Origin: Lachnospiraceae bacterium
GTDB taxonomy: Bacteria; Bacillota; Clostridia; Lachnospirales; Lachnospiraceae
DNA: 60,234 bases
Direction: 5' to 3'
Assembly: GCA_017448245.1 (NCBI GenBank)
Contig: JAFSLV010000046.1
Span: 1-60,234 of the forward strand
In this document: piece by piece, positions 32,861 to 42,389 of the stretch
Layout: every line of letters starts with the position of its first letter
How positions within the stretch are numbered: the stretch's first letter is position 1
Made by a program: the position numbers and the translations under genes
The notes under the pieces: model-generated
What the model was told of the DNA's origin: nothing
The model's database searches: none
The model's input: only the letters and a program-made list of their open reading frames with translations

Positions 32861-33934
32861 ATGAAAAGAAAGGTTTTATCTGTCATCATGTCTGCCATGA
32901 TGGTTGCACTGCTTGCGGGCTGCTCCGGCGGCGGCAATGCGGGCGGCGCAGCGAGTTCGGCAGCACCGGCCGCCTCTTCCGAGGCAGCAGGCGCGGCTTC
33001 GAGCGAAGATGCCGGCGGTGCCGGTGATGCGGGCGATGCGTCCTACTCGGTCGACGTCATCTTAAAGACGCTGGCGAGCGAGTACTGGAGCTATGTGAAG
33101 GCGGGCTGCGATGCCTATGCGGAAGAGCATCCCAATATCACGGTCGACGTCAAGGGCCCGGCTTCCGAGCAGTCCTATGACGAACAGCAGAACATGATCG
33201 AGACGGACCTGGCGTCCGGCGCGTACGATGCATTTGTCATTGCGCCGCTCCAGGGCGAGCAGGTAGCGACCCTGATCGCCGGACAGACGGCACCGATCCT
33301 TGCGGTCGACACCAACATCGTGGCACCGGAAGTCCTTTCCTTTGTCGGCACGGCCAATGAAGACGCGGCAAAAGAAGGCGGCCTTGCGGCTGTTGCTGCC
33401 GCAAAGGAAGCGGGCTGGGAAGAAGTGACGGCCATCTGCATCGCGGGTACCCAGGGTGATTCCACGGCGCAGGCACGCTTAGACGGCTATCAGAAGGGCG
33501 TCGAGGAAGCCGGCGGCACGTTCCTTGCAAATGAGACCCAGTGGGGCGAATCCAATCCGGAGAAGGCGGTTGCCGCAATGGAAGCCATCATGCAGAACCA
33601 TCCGGAAGGCGTTGCGATCATCGTATGCCACAACGACGACAGTGCGATCGCGGCGGCAAAGGCAGTGAGGGATTCCGGCAACGAAGCGTTTGCCAACACC
33701 ATCTTCTGCGGCTTTGACGGCACCAAGACCGCCTGCAGGGCGATCATCGCCGGCGACGAGACGATGTCTGTCGCGCAGGAAGCCTTTGACATGGGCTACA
33801 AGGCAGTGGAAGCGGCGGTTGCCGCACTGAACGGCGAGACGCTGGATCCCTTCATCGATTCCGGATGCTCGGTGGTGGACAGCTCCAATGCGCAGTCCAG
33901 ACTGGATCAGCTCAACGTCTACTATCCTGAATAA
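32861..33934 (+). CDS. Sugar/inositol ABC transporter substrate-binding lipoprotein
   Basis: This 357-residue lipoprotein has a lipobox LLAGC, a long Ala/Ser/Gly linker and a RbsB-type periplasmic binding fold (SVDVILKTLASEYWSYVKAG; CFGFDG-type hinge seen as FCGFDGTKTAC). With the genes at 34024 and 35523 it forms an importer like the ribose or myo-inositol (IbpA-IatA-IatP) systems. The iol genes downstream point to myo-inositol or an isomer. AGGAGG precedes ATG 32861. A hairpin at 33961-33992 separates it from the ATPase gene. Confidence 0.9.
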   Translation: MKRKVLSVIMSAMMVALLAGCSGGGNAGGAASSAAPAASSEAAGAASSEDAGGAGDAGDASYSVDVILKTLASEYWSYVKAGCDAYAEEHPNITVDVKGPASEQSYDEQQNMIETDLASGAYDAFVIAPLQGEQVATLIAGQTAPILAVDTNIVAPEVLSFVGTANEDAAKEGGLAAVAAAKEAGWEEVTAICIAGTQGDSTAQARLDGYQKGVEEAGGTFLANETQWGESNPEKAVAAMEAIMQNHPEGVAIIVCHNDDSAIAAAKAVRDSGNEAFANTIFCGFDGTKTACRAIIAGDETMSVAQEAFDMGYKAVEAAVAALNGETLDPFIDSGCSVVDSSNAQSRLDQLNVYYPE

Positions 33935-33960
33935 CCATCAGCTATACCGTCAGCTAAAGG

Positions 33961-33992
33961 GAGGCTTCTTATGCTTTGGCTTAAGAAGCCTC
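33961..33992 (+). repeat. Intercistronic hairpin after the binding-protein gene
   Basis: An 11-bp perfect stem (33961-33971 with 33982-33992) has a 10-nt loop and lacks a following T run. Such hairpins often protect the upstream mRNA and raise binding-protein levels relative to the ATPase and permease. Confidence 0.7.
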
Positions 33993-34023
33993 TCCTTCTA
34001 AATAAAGAGCAGGAGTGAATGCG

Positions 34024-35526
34024 ATGAGCGAATATGTGGTTGAATTAAAGGATATCACCAAGACGTTTCCCGGCGTAAGAGCGCTGAGCCATATGCAGTT
34101 AAACGTCAAGCCCGGCGAGATCCACGGACTGATCGGCGAAAACGGCGCCGGCAAGTCCACGCTGATCAAGGTACTGACCGGCGTGCACGAGGCGGACGAG
34201 GGAGAGGTCTTAGTCAACGGGGAAGTACAGCATTTCAAGGACCCGCAGGAGGCCATCCGGGCGGGTATCGCATGTGTCTATCAGGAGCTCAATATGGAGG
34301 CGCTCCTGAGCATCACGGACAATATCTTTATCAACAAGTGGATTAAGGGAAGCGGCGCGCTTCTTGATTACAGGCAGATGCACCGCATCGCCAAGGAGAC
34401 CATGCTGTCTCTCGGGCAGGATATCGACGTGACAAAGCCCGCGGGGTCTTTCGGTATGGGTATCCAGCAGATGGTAGAGATCGCGAAGGCGGTGATTGCC
34501 AATGCCAAAATGATCATTATGGACGAGCCGACGTCCTCTCTTTCCGACAATGAGATCGAGCAGCTCTTCAAGACCTGCCGGAAGCTGAAGGAAGAAGGTG
34601 TCGGCATTCTGTTTGTCTCGCACAAGCTGGAGGAACTGTTTGAGCTGTGCGACCGCGTCACGGTGGTGCGTGACGGGGAATACATCGCCACCAAGCCGAT
34701 CGGAGAGTGGAATAACGATGATCTGATCAGCGCCATGATCGGACGGACGCTCGAGAACCAGTTCCCGAAAAAATACGGCACGCGGAGCGAGGAGCCGTTC
34801 TTAAAGATCGAGAATCTCAACGAGCTGGGCGTGTTACGGGATATTTCCTTTGAGGCCTACGGAGGGGAGATCCTCGGGTTTTCCGGACTGGTTGGTGCCG
34901 GCCGCACGGAGACGATGCGCGCGATCTTCGGTGCGGACAAGATCGACAGCGGCAAAATCTACATCAAGGGGAAAGAGGCGCATATCAAATCCCCGCGCGA
35001 CGCCATCAATGCGGGCATCGCCTTTTTGACGGAGGACCGCAAGGGACAGGGACTCGTGCTCCCGGAATCCATCGGTCTCAATATGATCCTTGCCAATTTC
35101 AAACGCTTTACCAGCGGCTTTTTGCTGGACCAGAAGAAGATCAACGAGGCGGGACAAAAGAACATCGACGACCTCAAGATCAAGGCGACCGGCCTTGACG
35201 AAGCCGTGCAGCAGCTCTCCGGCGGAAACCAGCAGAAGGTCGTCATCGGCAAATGGGTCAACACGGACGCGGAGATCTATATTTTTGACGAATCGACGAG
35301 AGGCATCGACGTCGGCGCCAAGGTGGAGGTGTATGAGGTCATGAACCGCCTGGTGCAGGAAGGAAAATGCGTCATTATGGTCTCGTCGGAGCTGCCGGAG
35401 ATCCTCGGTATGTCGGACCGCATCATCGTGATGCGCGACGGTCATATCACCGGCGAGATGAAACGGGGAGAAGATACCTTTAACGAAGAATCAATTATGA
35501 AAGCAGCCTGGGAGGTACAATCATGA
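34024..35526 (+). CDS. Sugar/inositol ABC transporter ATPase (two-domain)
   Basis: This 500-residue RbsA/MglA-type protein has two ABC domains. The first has Walker A GENGAGKST and Walker B MIIMDEPTSSLS. The second has a degenerate Walker A (GLVGAGRTE) and signature LSGGNQQKV with IFDESTRGIDVG. This asymmetry is normal for the family. ATG 34024 is preferred to GTG 34015 because AGGAG (34011-34015) overlaps the latter. It overlaps the permease start by 4 nt. Confidence 0.94.
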   Translation: MSEYVVELKDITKTFPGVRALSHMQLNVKPGEIHGLIGENGAGKSTLIKVLTGVHEADEGEVLVNGEVQHFKDPQEAIRAGIACVYQELNMEALLSITDNIFINKWIKGSGALLDYRQMHRIAKETMLSLGQDIDVTKPAGSFGMGIQQMVEIAKAVIANAKMIIMDEPTSSLSDNEIEQLFKTCRKLKEEGVGILFVSHKLEELFELCDRVTVVRDGEYIATKPIGEWNNDDLISAMIGRTLENQFPKKYGTRSEEPFLKIENLNELGVLRDISFEAYGGEILGFSGLVGAGRTETMRAIFGADKIDSGKIYIKGKEAHIKSPRDAINAGIAFLTEDRKGQGLVLPESIGLNMILANFKRFTSGFLLDQKKINEAGQKNIDDLKIKATGLDEAVQQLSGGNQQKVVIGKWVNTDAEIYIFDESTRGIDVGAKVEVYEVMNRLVQEGKCVIMVSSELPEILGMSDRIIVMRDGHITGEMKRGEDTFNEESIMKAAWEVQS

Positions 35527-36515
35527 AAAAACGCAGTTCCGGATTAATGGATTACGCGGGCACGTTCGGCGCACTGCTGATTCTCTGTATCATCATGACG
35601 ATCGCAAGCGACAAGTTCCTGAGAGTCAACAATCTGATGAACATTCTGAAGCAGACGTCCTTTAACGCGCTCGTGGCAACGGGTATGTTGCTGGCTCTGA
35701 TTACGGCCGGTATCGACCTTTCGGTCGGTGCGGTGGCCACCTTTGCGGGCTGCGTTGCGGGATTTCTCCTGAGCAGAGGCGTCAACAACGCGCTCATACT
35801 GATTCTGGTGATGCTCCTGACGGGCACGGCGATCGGCACGATCAACGGTCTTTTGCTTACGAGGCTGCATCTGCCGCACCCCTTCGTATCGACGCTGGGT
35901 ATGAAAAACGTGCTATGGGGCGCTTCGCTCATCGTCACCAACTCGCAGATGATCGCGTTTTCCAACAGGGGCGTGGACGGCGTTCTGACACTGGGGTCCG
36001 CAACCATTGCAGGCTTCCCCGTGAGCTTTGTCGTCGTCATCATCATCTACATCATCATGCATATTCTTCTGACGAGAACCTCGCTCGGGCGCTCCATCTA
36101 CTGTGTGGGCGGCAATCCCGAAGCCACAAGACTCTCCGGTATCAACTCGGCCAATGTGCTGACCTTCTGCTTTGCGGTCTCCGGTTTTATGGCGGCGCTG
36201 GCGGGACTGGTCACCATCGGCAGGAGCGGTATCTGTAACGGCGCCAATGCCATCCAGCCCTACGACACGGACGCGATCGCTGCCTGTATCATCGGCGGCG
36301 CCTCGTTCCGCGGCGGCAAGGGTACCATGATCGGCACGATGCTCGGCGCACTGATCATCTCCGTTCTGCGTAACGGATTTACGCTTTTGTCCGTGGACAG
36401 TTCCTGGCAGAACCTGGTGCTCGGTCTTGTCATTATCGGCGCGGTGCTCTTAGATGTCATCCGCGGCCGGATGGCGGCCAATGCGCTCAGAAAAGCCGCG
36501 GCAGCCATCAAGTAA
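35523..36515 (+). CDS. Sugar/inositol ABC transporter permease
   Basis: This 330-residue RbsC-type permease has about ten hydrophobic segments and the typical sequences [25 protein letters not shown] and [15 protein letters not shown]. It forms the membrane channel with the ATPase at 34024. It lies directly ahead of iolD with a short gap. Confidence 0.94.
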   Translation: MKKRSSGLMDYAGTFGALLILCIIMTIASDKFLRVNNLMNILKQTSFNALVATGMLLALITAGIDLSVGAVATFAGCVAGFLLSRGVNNALILILVMLLTGTAIGTINGLLLTRLHLPHPFVSTLGMKNVLWGASLIVTNSQMIAFSNRGVDGVLTLGSATIAGFPVSFVVVIIIYIIMHILLTRTSLGRSIYCVGGNPEATRLSGINSANVLTFCFAVSGFMAALAGLVTIGRSGICNGANAIQPYDTDAIAACIIGGASFRGGKGTMIGTMLGALIISVLRNGFTLLSVDSSWQNLVLGLVIIGAVLLDVIRGRMAANALRKAAAAIK

Positions 36516-36555
36516 TGTCGTTTCTTGTCTGCATACAAAAGAAAGGTGGGCAATG

Positions 36556-38484
36556 ATGAAATATGAAAAGATGACCGTGGGTCAGGCAATCGTTCGCTTT
36601 CTGGACAACCAGTACGTGGAATTCGACGGGAAGCAGACAAAGTTTGTGGACGGGATTTTTACCATCTTCGGTCACGGCATTGTCGTGGGCCTGGGCCAGG
36701 CACTCGATGAGAATCCGCGCGGCTTAAGAGTCTATCAGGGACGCAATGAGCAGGGCATGGCGCATGTGGCGGCAGGTTTTGCCAAGCAGAATAACCGCAG
36801 GAAGATCATCGCCTGTGCGTCCTCCATCGGACCCGGCGCCGCCAACATGATCACGGCGGCAGCAGACGCGACCGTCAATAACGTGCCGCTCCTTCTGTTC
36901 CCGGGGGACACCTATGCGACGAGACAGCCGGACCCCGTCTTACAGCAGGTAGAGCAGCCGGATTCGCTCGCCGTGACCACCAATGACGCGTACAAGCCCG
37001 TATGCAAATACTGGGACCGCATCATCCGCCCGGAACAGCTCATGAGCGCCATGATCAACGCGATGCGCGTGCTGACGGATCCCGCGGATACCGGCGCCGT
37101 ATGTATCGCGCTCTCGCAGGATGTCGAGGGAGAAGCCTATGACTATCCGGAGGAATTTTTCAAAAAGCGCGTCCATCGCATCACGCGCCCGCGTCCGGTC
37201 AAAGAGGATCTGGAGACACTGGTCTCCCTCTTCAGGAGTGCGAAAAAACCGCTCGTCATCTGCGGCGGAGGCGTGAGATATTCCGAGGCGGGAGAGGCGC
37301 TTGCGGCCTTCTGCAAAACGTTCCATATCCCGTTTGCGGAGACCCAGTCGGGAAAAAGCGCCTGCAAATCCTCCGATCCGATGAACCTCGGCGGTGTCGG
37401 CGTGACCGGCAACTTAAGCGCCAATATGATCGCGGAAAAGGCGGATCTGGTGCTGGCCGTCGGCTCGCGTCTGTCCGACTTTACGACCGGCTCAAAGAGC
37501 CAGTATAAGAATCCGAAGGTCAGATATGCGGCGATCAATCTCAGCAAATTCCATGCGTACAAGCTCGATGCCTATCCGGTAGTCGCGGACGCGAAGGCCG
37601 CGATCGAGGACCTGGCTGCGGCACTCAAAAAAGCAAAGTACCAAAGCGGATACAAGGGAGAGATCAGGGCGGCAAAGGATGCCTGGGACAGGGAGATGAA
37701 GCGCCTCGGCGACTACCGCTACAAAAAGAATTTCAAGACGCTTGTTGCCGCGCAGCATGAGGGCAGCATCGATGAGTTCGTTGCGCTTACGGGCGGCACG
37801 GTTACACAGACATCGGCCCTTTGCCTCATCCGCAAAGAGATCGCAAAGGACGCGATCGTGGTCGGCGCCTCCGGGTCTCTGCCGGGAGATCTCCAGCGCA
37901 TGTGGACGACGGACGCAAAGGACGCCTATCACATGGAATACGGCTATTCCTGCATGGGATATGAGATTGCGGCCGCACTCGGCGCAAAGATGGCGGAGCC
38001 AAAGCGCGAGGTCTATGCGATGGTCGGCGACGGGTCGTTCCTGATGCTGCATTCGGAGCTGATCACCTCGCTGCAGGAGGGGATGAAGATCAACGTCTTA
38101 CTCTTTGACAACTGCGGCTTTGGCTGCATCAACAACCTGCAGATGTCGAACGGCATCGGCAATCTCGCGACGGAGTTCCGCTATCGCGACAAAAAGGGAA
38201 AACTCGAGGGCGCGATGATTCCGGTCGATTATGCGCAGGTCGCCGCGGGCTACGGCTGCAGGACGTATACGGTAAAGACGCTGGAGGAACTGAAAAAGGC
38301 GCTTGCCGATGCCAAAAAGCAGAAGGTGTCGACGCTGATCGATATCAAGGCGCTGCCCAAGACCATGACCGACGGCTATCGTTCGTGGTGGAACGTGGGT
38401 CTTGCGGAGGTGACATCGAAAAAAGCACAGAAGGAAGCGTATGCGCGTCTCAAAAAAGCAAGAGATGCCGCTAGAAGATACTAA
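36556..38484 (+). CDS. iolD: 3D-(3,5/4)-trihydroxycyclohexane-1,2-dione acylhydrolase
   Basis: This 642-residue TPP enzyme opens the ring of the diketo-inositol intermediate to give 5-deoxy-D-glucuronate. The TPP-binding motif begins [15 protein letters not shown] and ends with [11 protein letters not shown]; the N-terminal Pyr domain contains [20 protein letters not shown] with the activating Glu. Length matches IolD. ATG 36556 is chosen because AAGGTGGG is well spaced; ATG 36553 is a close alternative. It is followed by iolE, iolG and iolB in the same direction. Confidence 0.95.
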   Translation: MKYEKMTVGQAIVRFLDNQYVEFDGKQTKFVDGIFTIFGHGIVVGLGQALDENPRGLRVYQGRNEQGMAHVAAGFAKQNNRRKIIACASSIGPGAANMITAAADATVNNVPLLLFPGDTYATRQPDPVLQQVEQPDSLAVTTNDAYKPVCKYWDRIIRPEQLMSAMINAMRVLTDPADTGAVCIALSQDVEGEAYDYPEEFFKKRVHRITRPRPVKEDLETLVSLFRSAKKPLVICGGGVRYSEAGEALAAFCKTFHIPFAETQSGKSACKSSDPMNLGGVGVTGNLSANMIAEKADLVLAVGSRLSDFTTGSKSQYKNPKVRYAAINLSKFHAYKLDAYPVVADAKAAIEDLAAALKKAKYQSGYKGEIRAAKDAWDREMKRLGDYRYKKNFKTLVAAQHEGSIDEFVALTGGTVTQTSALCLIRKEIAKDAIVVGASGSLPGDLQRMWTTDAKDAYHMEYGYSCMGYEIAAALGAKMAEPKREVYAMVGDGSFLMLHSELITSLQEGMKINVLLFDNCGFGCINNLQMSNGIGNLATEFRYRDKKGKLEGAMIPVDYAQVAAGYGCRTYTVKTLEELKKALADAKKQKVSTLIDIKALPKTMTDGYRSWWNVGLAEVTSKKAQKEAYARLKKARDAARRY

Positions 38485-38511
38485 AACCACTCATACAAAG
38501 GAGCAAAGCTT

Positions 38512-39411
38512 ATGCTGGACAAATCAAAAGTCAAACTCGGCATCGCGCCGATCGCGTGGACCAATGACGATCTGCCGGACCTCGGCGGGGAAAACACCTT
38601 TGAGCAGTGCGTCTCGGAGATGGCACTCGCGGGCTTTACGGGGAGCGAGGTCGGCAACAAGTATCCGAAGGATCCGGAGGTCTTAAAGAAGGCACTCGCA
38701 CTCAGGGGCATCGAGATCTGCAATGCGTGGTTCAGCGCGTTTCTCATCAGCAAACCCTTTGAAGAAACGGAAAAGCCCTTCCGCGAGCATGTCGCCTTTT
38801 TGAAAGCGATGGGCGCAAAGGTCGTGGGGATCTCGGAGCAGAGCTATTCCACGCAGGGCGACCAGAAGCAGCCGGTCTTTGAAGACAAGTACGTGATGAA
38901 CGACGAAGAATGGAAGAGGCTGTGCGACGGCTTAAACCGCCTCGGCAGGATCTCCAAAGAAGAGTACGGCATCGCGTTGACGCTGCATCATCACATGGGC
39001 ACCGTCGTCCAGACGGCGGAGGAGACCGACCGCATGATGGAAGGCACCGATCCGGAGTATTTCAGTCTGCTCTTTGATTCCGGTCACTTTGCCTATTGCG
39101 GGGAGGACCCGGTCAGGGAGCTCACCAAGCATATCGCGCGCGTCAAACACGTCCATCTCAAGGACATCCGTCCGGATGTCGTCAAGAGGGTAAAGGAAGA
39201 GCGGATGAGCTTCCTCGACGGTGTGCGCGCGGGCGCCTTTACGATCCCGGGCGACGGCTGCGTGCAGTTTGATCCCATCTTCAAGCTGCTCGAGGATAAC
39301 GGCTACGAGGGCTACATGGTCGTTGAGGCCGAGCAGGATCCCGCCAAGGCCAATCCGCTTGAGTATGCCATCCGTGCGAGAAAATTTATCGCCGAAAAAA
39401 CAGGACTGTAA
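38512..39411 (+). CDS. iolE: Inosose dehydratase
   Basis: This 299-residue TIM-barrel protein removes water from 2-keto-myo-inositol to give the 1,2-dione used by IolD. The IolE opening [20 protein letters not shown] and the metal-binding segments [23 protein letters not shown] and VHLKDIR are visible, with a final [11 protein letters not shown]. Length matches the family. The ribosome site AAAGGAG precedes ATG 38512. Confidence 0.95.
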   Translation: MLDKSKVKLGIAPIAWTNDDLPDLGGENTFEQCVSEMALAGFTGSEVGNKYPKDPEVLKKALALRGIEICNAWFSAFLISKPFEETEKPFREHVAFLKAMGAKVVGISEQSYSTQGDQKQPVFEDKYVMNDEEWKRLCDGLNRLGRISKEEYGIALTLHHHMGTVVQTAEETDRMMEGTDPEYFSLLFDSGHFAYCGEDPVRELTKHIARVKHVHLKDIRPDVVKRVKEERMSFLDGVRAGAFTIPGDGCVQFDPIFKLLEDNGYEGYMVVEAEQDPAKANPLEYAIRARKFIAEKTGL

Positions 39412-39447
39412 CTGCTGATCATATTATTAAAAAGGAGACGATCCCAT

Positions 39448-40458
39448 ATGATTACTGTCGGAATCATCGGTGCGGGACGCATCGGAAAAGTACACGCGGG
39501 TACGATCGCATATCATGTGCCGGGGGCAAAGATCAAGACCATTGCGGACCCCTTTATGAATGCGGAAACGGAAAACTGGGCAAAGTCGCTCGGGATTGAG
39601 CACACCACAAAGGATTACAAGGAAATCATCGCGGACAAGGAAATCGACGCGGTGCTGATCTGTTCTTCGACGGATACACATTCCCCGATTTCGATCGAGG
39701 CAATCGAAGCGGGCAAGCATGTCTTTTGCGAAAAGCCGATCGACCATGATGTCGCCAAGATCAAGGACGTCATGGAAGCGCTCAAGAAGCATCCGGTCAA
39801 ATATCAGGTCGGCTTTAACCGCCGTTTTGACCACAACTACGAGGCTGTCGAGCAGGCGGTGCGCGCGGGCAAGATCGGGGATCCGCATCTGATCCTGATC
39901 ACGAGCCGCGATCCGGAGCCGCCGGGCATCGATTATGTCAAGGTATCGGGCGGTCTCTTCCTCGACATGATGATCCATGATTTTGACATGGTGCGTTTTC
40001 TTGCCGGATGCGACGCGACGGAGGTCTATGCGGAGGGCGCGGTGCTCGTTGACAAGGCGATCGGCGAGGCCGGCGACATCGATACGGCGGTGGTCACGCT
40101 CCGGATGGAGAACGGTGCGATCGCGGTGATCGACAACTCGAGAAAGGCGGTCTACGGTTATGACCAGCGCGCCGAGGTCTTTGGATCAAAGGGCATGGTG
40201 CAGAGTGTCAATGATTCCAAATCGACCGCGATCCTCTCCAACGAGGACGGCGTCACGAGCGAGGTGCCGCTGCACTTTTTCTTAGAGCGCTATACGGAAG
40301 CCTATGCCAAGGAAGTGATACAGTTTTGCGAAGCGATCGAGAAGAATACGGACACGCCGCTCGGCGTCGAGGACGGTTTAAAGCCCGTGCTGATGGGCCT
40401 TGCCGCCAAAAAGTCCCTGGAGGAGCACCGTCCGGTCAAGATCTCCGAGATCGGCTGA
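39448..40458 (+). CDS. iolG: Inositol 2-dehydrogenase
   Basis: This 336-residue Gfo/Idh/MocA protein oxidises myo-inositol to 2-keto-myo-inositol with NAD. The Rossmann motif is GAGRIG, and the family catalytic triad is present as Lys96 (CEKPID), Asp173 and His177 (LDMMIHDFDM), matching the positions known in the Bacillus subtilis enzyme. It may accept other inositol isomers. AAAAAGGAG precedes ATG 39448. Confidence 0.93.
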   Translation: MITVGIIGAGRIGKVHAGTIAYHVPGAKIKTIADPFMNAETENWAKSLGIEHTTKDYKEIIADKEIDAVLICSSTDTHSPISIEAIEAGKHVFCEKPIDHDVAKIKDVMEALKKHPVKYQVGFNRRFDHNYEAVEQAVRAGKIGDPHLILITSRDPEPPGIDYVKVSGGLFLDMMIHDFDMVRFLAGCDATEVYAEGAVLVDKAIGEAGDIDTAVVTLRMENGAIAVIDNSRKAVYGYDQRAEVFGSKGMVQSVNDSKSTAILSNEDGVTSEVPLHFFLERYTEAYAKEVIQFCEAIEKNTDTPLGVEDGLKPVLMGLAAKKSLEEHRPVKISEIG

Positions 40459-40476
40459 GAAAAGAGGGGAAACCAT

Positions 40477-41310
40477 ATGAGCATGTTTTTATATCCGTCG
40501 TTTGACGACGGGGTCAAGGTACTCTCCCGTGCGGGAGATGCGGACAATGACATGATGATGGACATCGATGTCTACCGCATGAAGGCCAGTGATACGCGCA
40601 CCTTTTCGGACGCGGCACAGGAGACGGCAGTGATGCTCGTCCTCGGAGATATCACCTACGAGTGGGAGGGCAGGAGCGAAACGGCGCACAGGGACAGCTT
40701 TATCAGTGAGTCGCCCTGGTGTCTGCATGTATGCCGCGGCACCAGGATCAAGGTGACGGCCAATGCGGAGAGCGAGGTGCTCGTGCAGCGTACCGAAAAT
40801 GACGTGACCTTCGATGCCGTTTTTTACCGGCCGGAGGATGTCAATGAAAAGGTGCTGGGCATCGGCGTCTGGGAGGACAGGATGCAGCGGACGGTGCGTA
40901 CGATTTTTGACTATACCAACGCCCCGTATTCGCACATGGTGAACGGCGAGGTCATCAACCATCAGGGTTCCTGGTCCTCATATACGCCGCACTGGCATCC
41001 GCAGCCCGAGGTTTATTATTACCGGTTCGAGAGGCCCGAGGGCTTTGGCGCCTGCTTCCAGACAAAGGGAGAAAAGAGCAACGTGCCGGGCGACGAGGAG
41101 GGAGAAGAGATCTTTCTCATCAGGGACGGTTCCGTGGCACATATCAAGCCGGGACGGTTGCATTCGCAGTCGGCGGCGCCGGCCTTTGACATGTATTATT
41201 GCTGGATGATCCGGCATTTGCCGGACAACCCGTGGACGGACCGCGTGGTGGATCCCAGATATGAATGGATCGATCAGAATATGTACGCGGGCATGAACGG
41301 AGCGGAATAA
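40477..41310 (+). CDS. iolB: 5-deoxy-glucuronate isomerase
   Basis: This 277-residue cupin isomerises 5-deoxy-D-glucuronate to 2-deoxy-5-keto-D-gluconate. Family sequences visible are GSWSSYTPHWHPQPEVYYYRF (shown here in part) and HSQSAAPAFDMYYCWMIRHL near the end, carrying metal-binding His and Glu residues. Length is normal. It is the last recognisable canonical iol gene. No iolC kinase, iolJ aldolase or iolA dehydrogenase occurs in the window. Confidence 0.93.
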   Translation: MSMFLYPSFDDGVKVLSRAGDADNDMMMDIDVYRMKASDTRTFSDAAQETAVMLVLGDITYEWEGRSETAHRDSFISESPWCLHVCRGTRIKVTANAESEVLVQRTENDVTFDAVFYRPEDVNEKVLGIGVWEDRMQRTVRTIFDYTNAPYSHMVNGEVINHQGSWSSYTPHWHPQPEVYYYRFERPEGFGACFQTKGEKSNVPGDEEGEEIFLIRDGSVAHIKPGRLHSQSAAPAFDMYYCWMIRHLPDNPWTDRVVDPRYEWIDQNMYAGMNGAE

Positions 41311-41336
41311 AAAAACCGGGACAGAAAGGAGCAGAT

Positions 41337-42377
41337 ATGAGCAAAATCAAGGTAGGTGTAGCAGGATACGGTACGATCGGACAGCGTCTCGCGGACGGTG
41401 TCGCGCTGCAGGAGGATATGGAGCTGGTCGGCGTTGCCGATATGGCACCGACGCTTGCGGTCAGGGCGCTGTACGAAAAGGGAATGCCGTATGATCTGTA
41501 TCTGGTGGACGGTGCGGACAAGGGTGCGTTTGACGCACTCGGGATTCCGACCAGGGGCAGCATGAATGACCTGATCGGCAAGGTCGACATCATGCTCGAT
41601 TCCGCACCCGGCGGCATCGGCGCCAAGAATAAAGAACTCTATCAGAAGGCCGGCGTCAAGGCCATCTTCCAGGGCGGAGAGAAAAATGACGTCGCGGATG
41701 TCTTTTTCCACGGCTATGCCAATTATGAAAAGGGTGTCGGCAAGGATTATCTCAAGCTCACGAGCTGCAACACGACGGGTCTCATCCGTTCGGTGGACTG
41801 TCTCGACCGTGCCTTTGGCATCGAGAAGGTCGCGATCACGATCATCCGCAGGGTGGCGGATCCGGGCGATTATCACAGGGGACTCACCAATGCGCTGCAG
41901 GTCGACAAGGCACCTTCACACCAGGCGGTCGATCTGATGACGATCATGCCGCACGTCAACGCGACCGGCATCCTCGTGCATACGCCGGTGACGCACGGAC
42001 ATATCATCACGGTGCTCGCGACGGGAAAACAAAAGATCACCAAAGAGATGGCGCTCGAAACCTTTCAGAAGCATCCGCGCATCCGCGTCGTGCGGCTTGC
42101 GGACGGATTCCAGGGCAACGCGTCGCTCTTCAAATACGCGAGGGACCTCGGCCATACCAGAGGCGACATGTACGAGATCGGTCTGTGGGAAGAATCCATC
42201 GTCGAGAGCGGCAATGATATCATGTACGCGATCAACATCCCGCAGGAATCGGTGACGATCCCCGAGACGATCGACGGCATCCGTGCCGCGATGAAGATGC
42301 AGGAAAAAGGCGAGGAAGGCACCGCAAAGACCAACGAATATCTGGGCATCGGCAAGTTCAAGGCGATGGGACTCTGA
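41337..42377 (+). CDS. Archaeal-type (type II) GAPDH homologue; proposed D-malate semialdehyde dehydrogenase
   Basis: This 346-residue protein belongs to the archaeal type II glyceraldehyde-3-phosphate dehydrogenase family, rare in Firmicutes. The NAD fold is VAGYGTIGQRLAD, the catalytic Cys144 lies in SCNTTGLIR and an HGH pair (His220/His222) matches the catalytic histidine region. Compared with archaeal enzymes as I recall them, the PSHHGPD segment is PSHQAVD and GPINxIVP is GLTNALQV, which hints at altered substrate. I propose that it oxidises D-malate semialdehyde to an acyl phosphate. Ordinary GAPDH activity is the alternative. AAAGGAG precedes ATG 41337. Confidence 0.85.
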   Translation: MSKIKVGVAGYGTIGQRLADGVALQEDMELVGVADMAPTLAVRALYEKGMPYDLYLVDGADKGAFDALGIPTRGSMNDLIGKVDIMLDSAPGGIGAKNKELYQKAGVKAIFQGGEKNDVADVFFHGYANYEKGVGKDYLKLTSCNTTGLIRSVDCLDRAFGIEKVAITIIRRVADPGDYHRGLTNALQVDKAPSHQAVDLMTIMPHVNATGILVHTPVTHGHIITVLATGKQKITKEMALETFQKHPRIRVVRLADGFQGNASLFKYARDLGHTRGDMYEIGLWEESIVESGNDIMYAINIPQESVTIPETIDGIRAAMKMQEKGEEGTAKTNEYLGIGKFKAMGL

Positions 42378-42389
42378 GAGAGGAAGGAC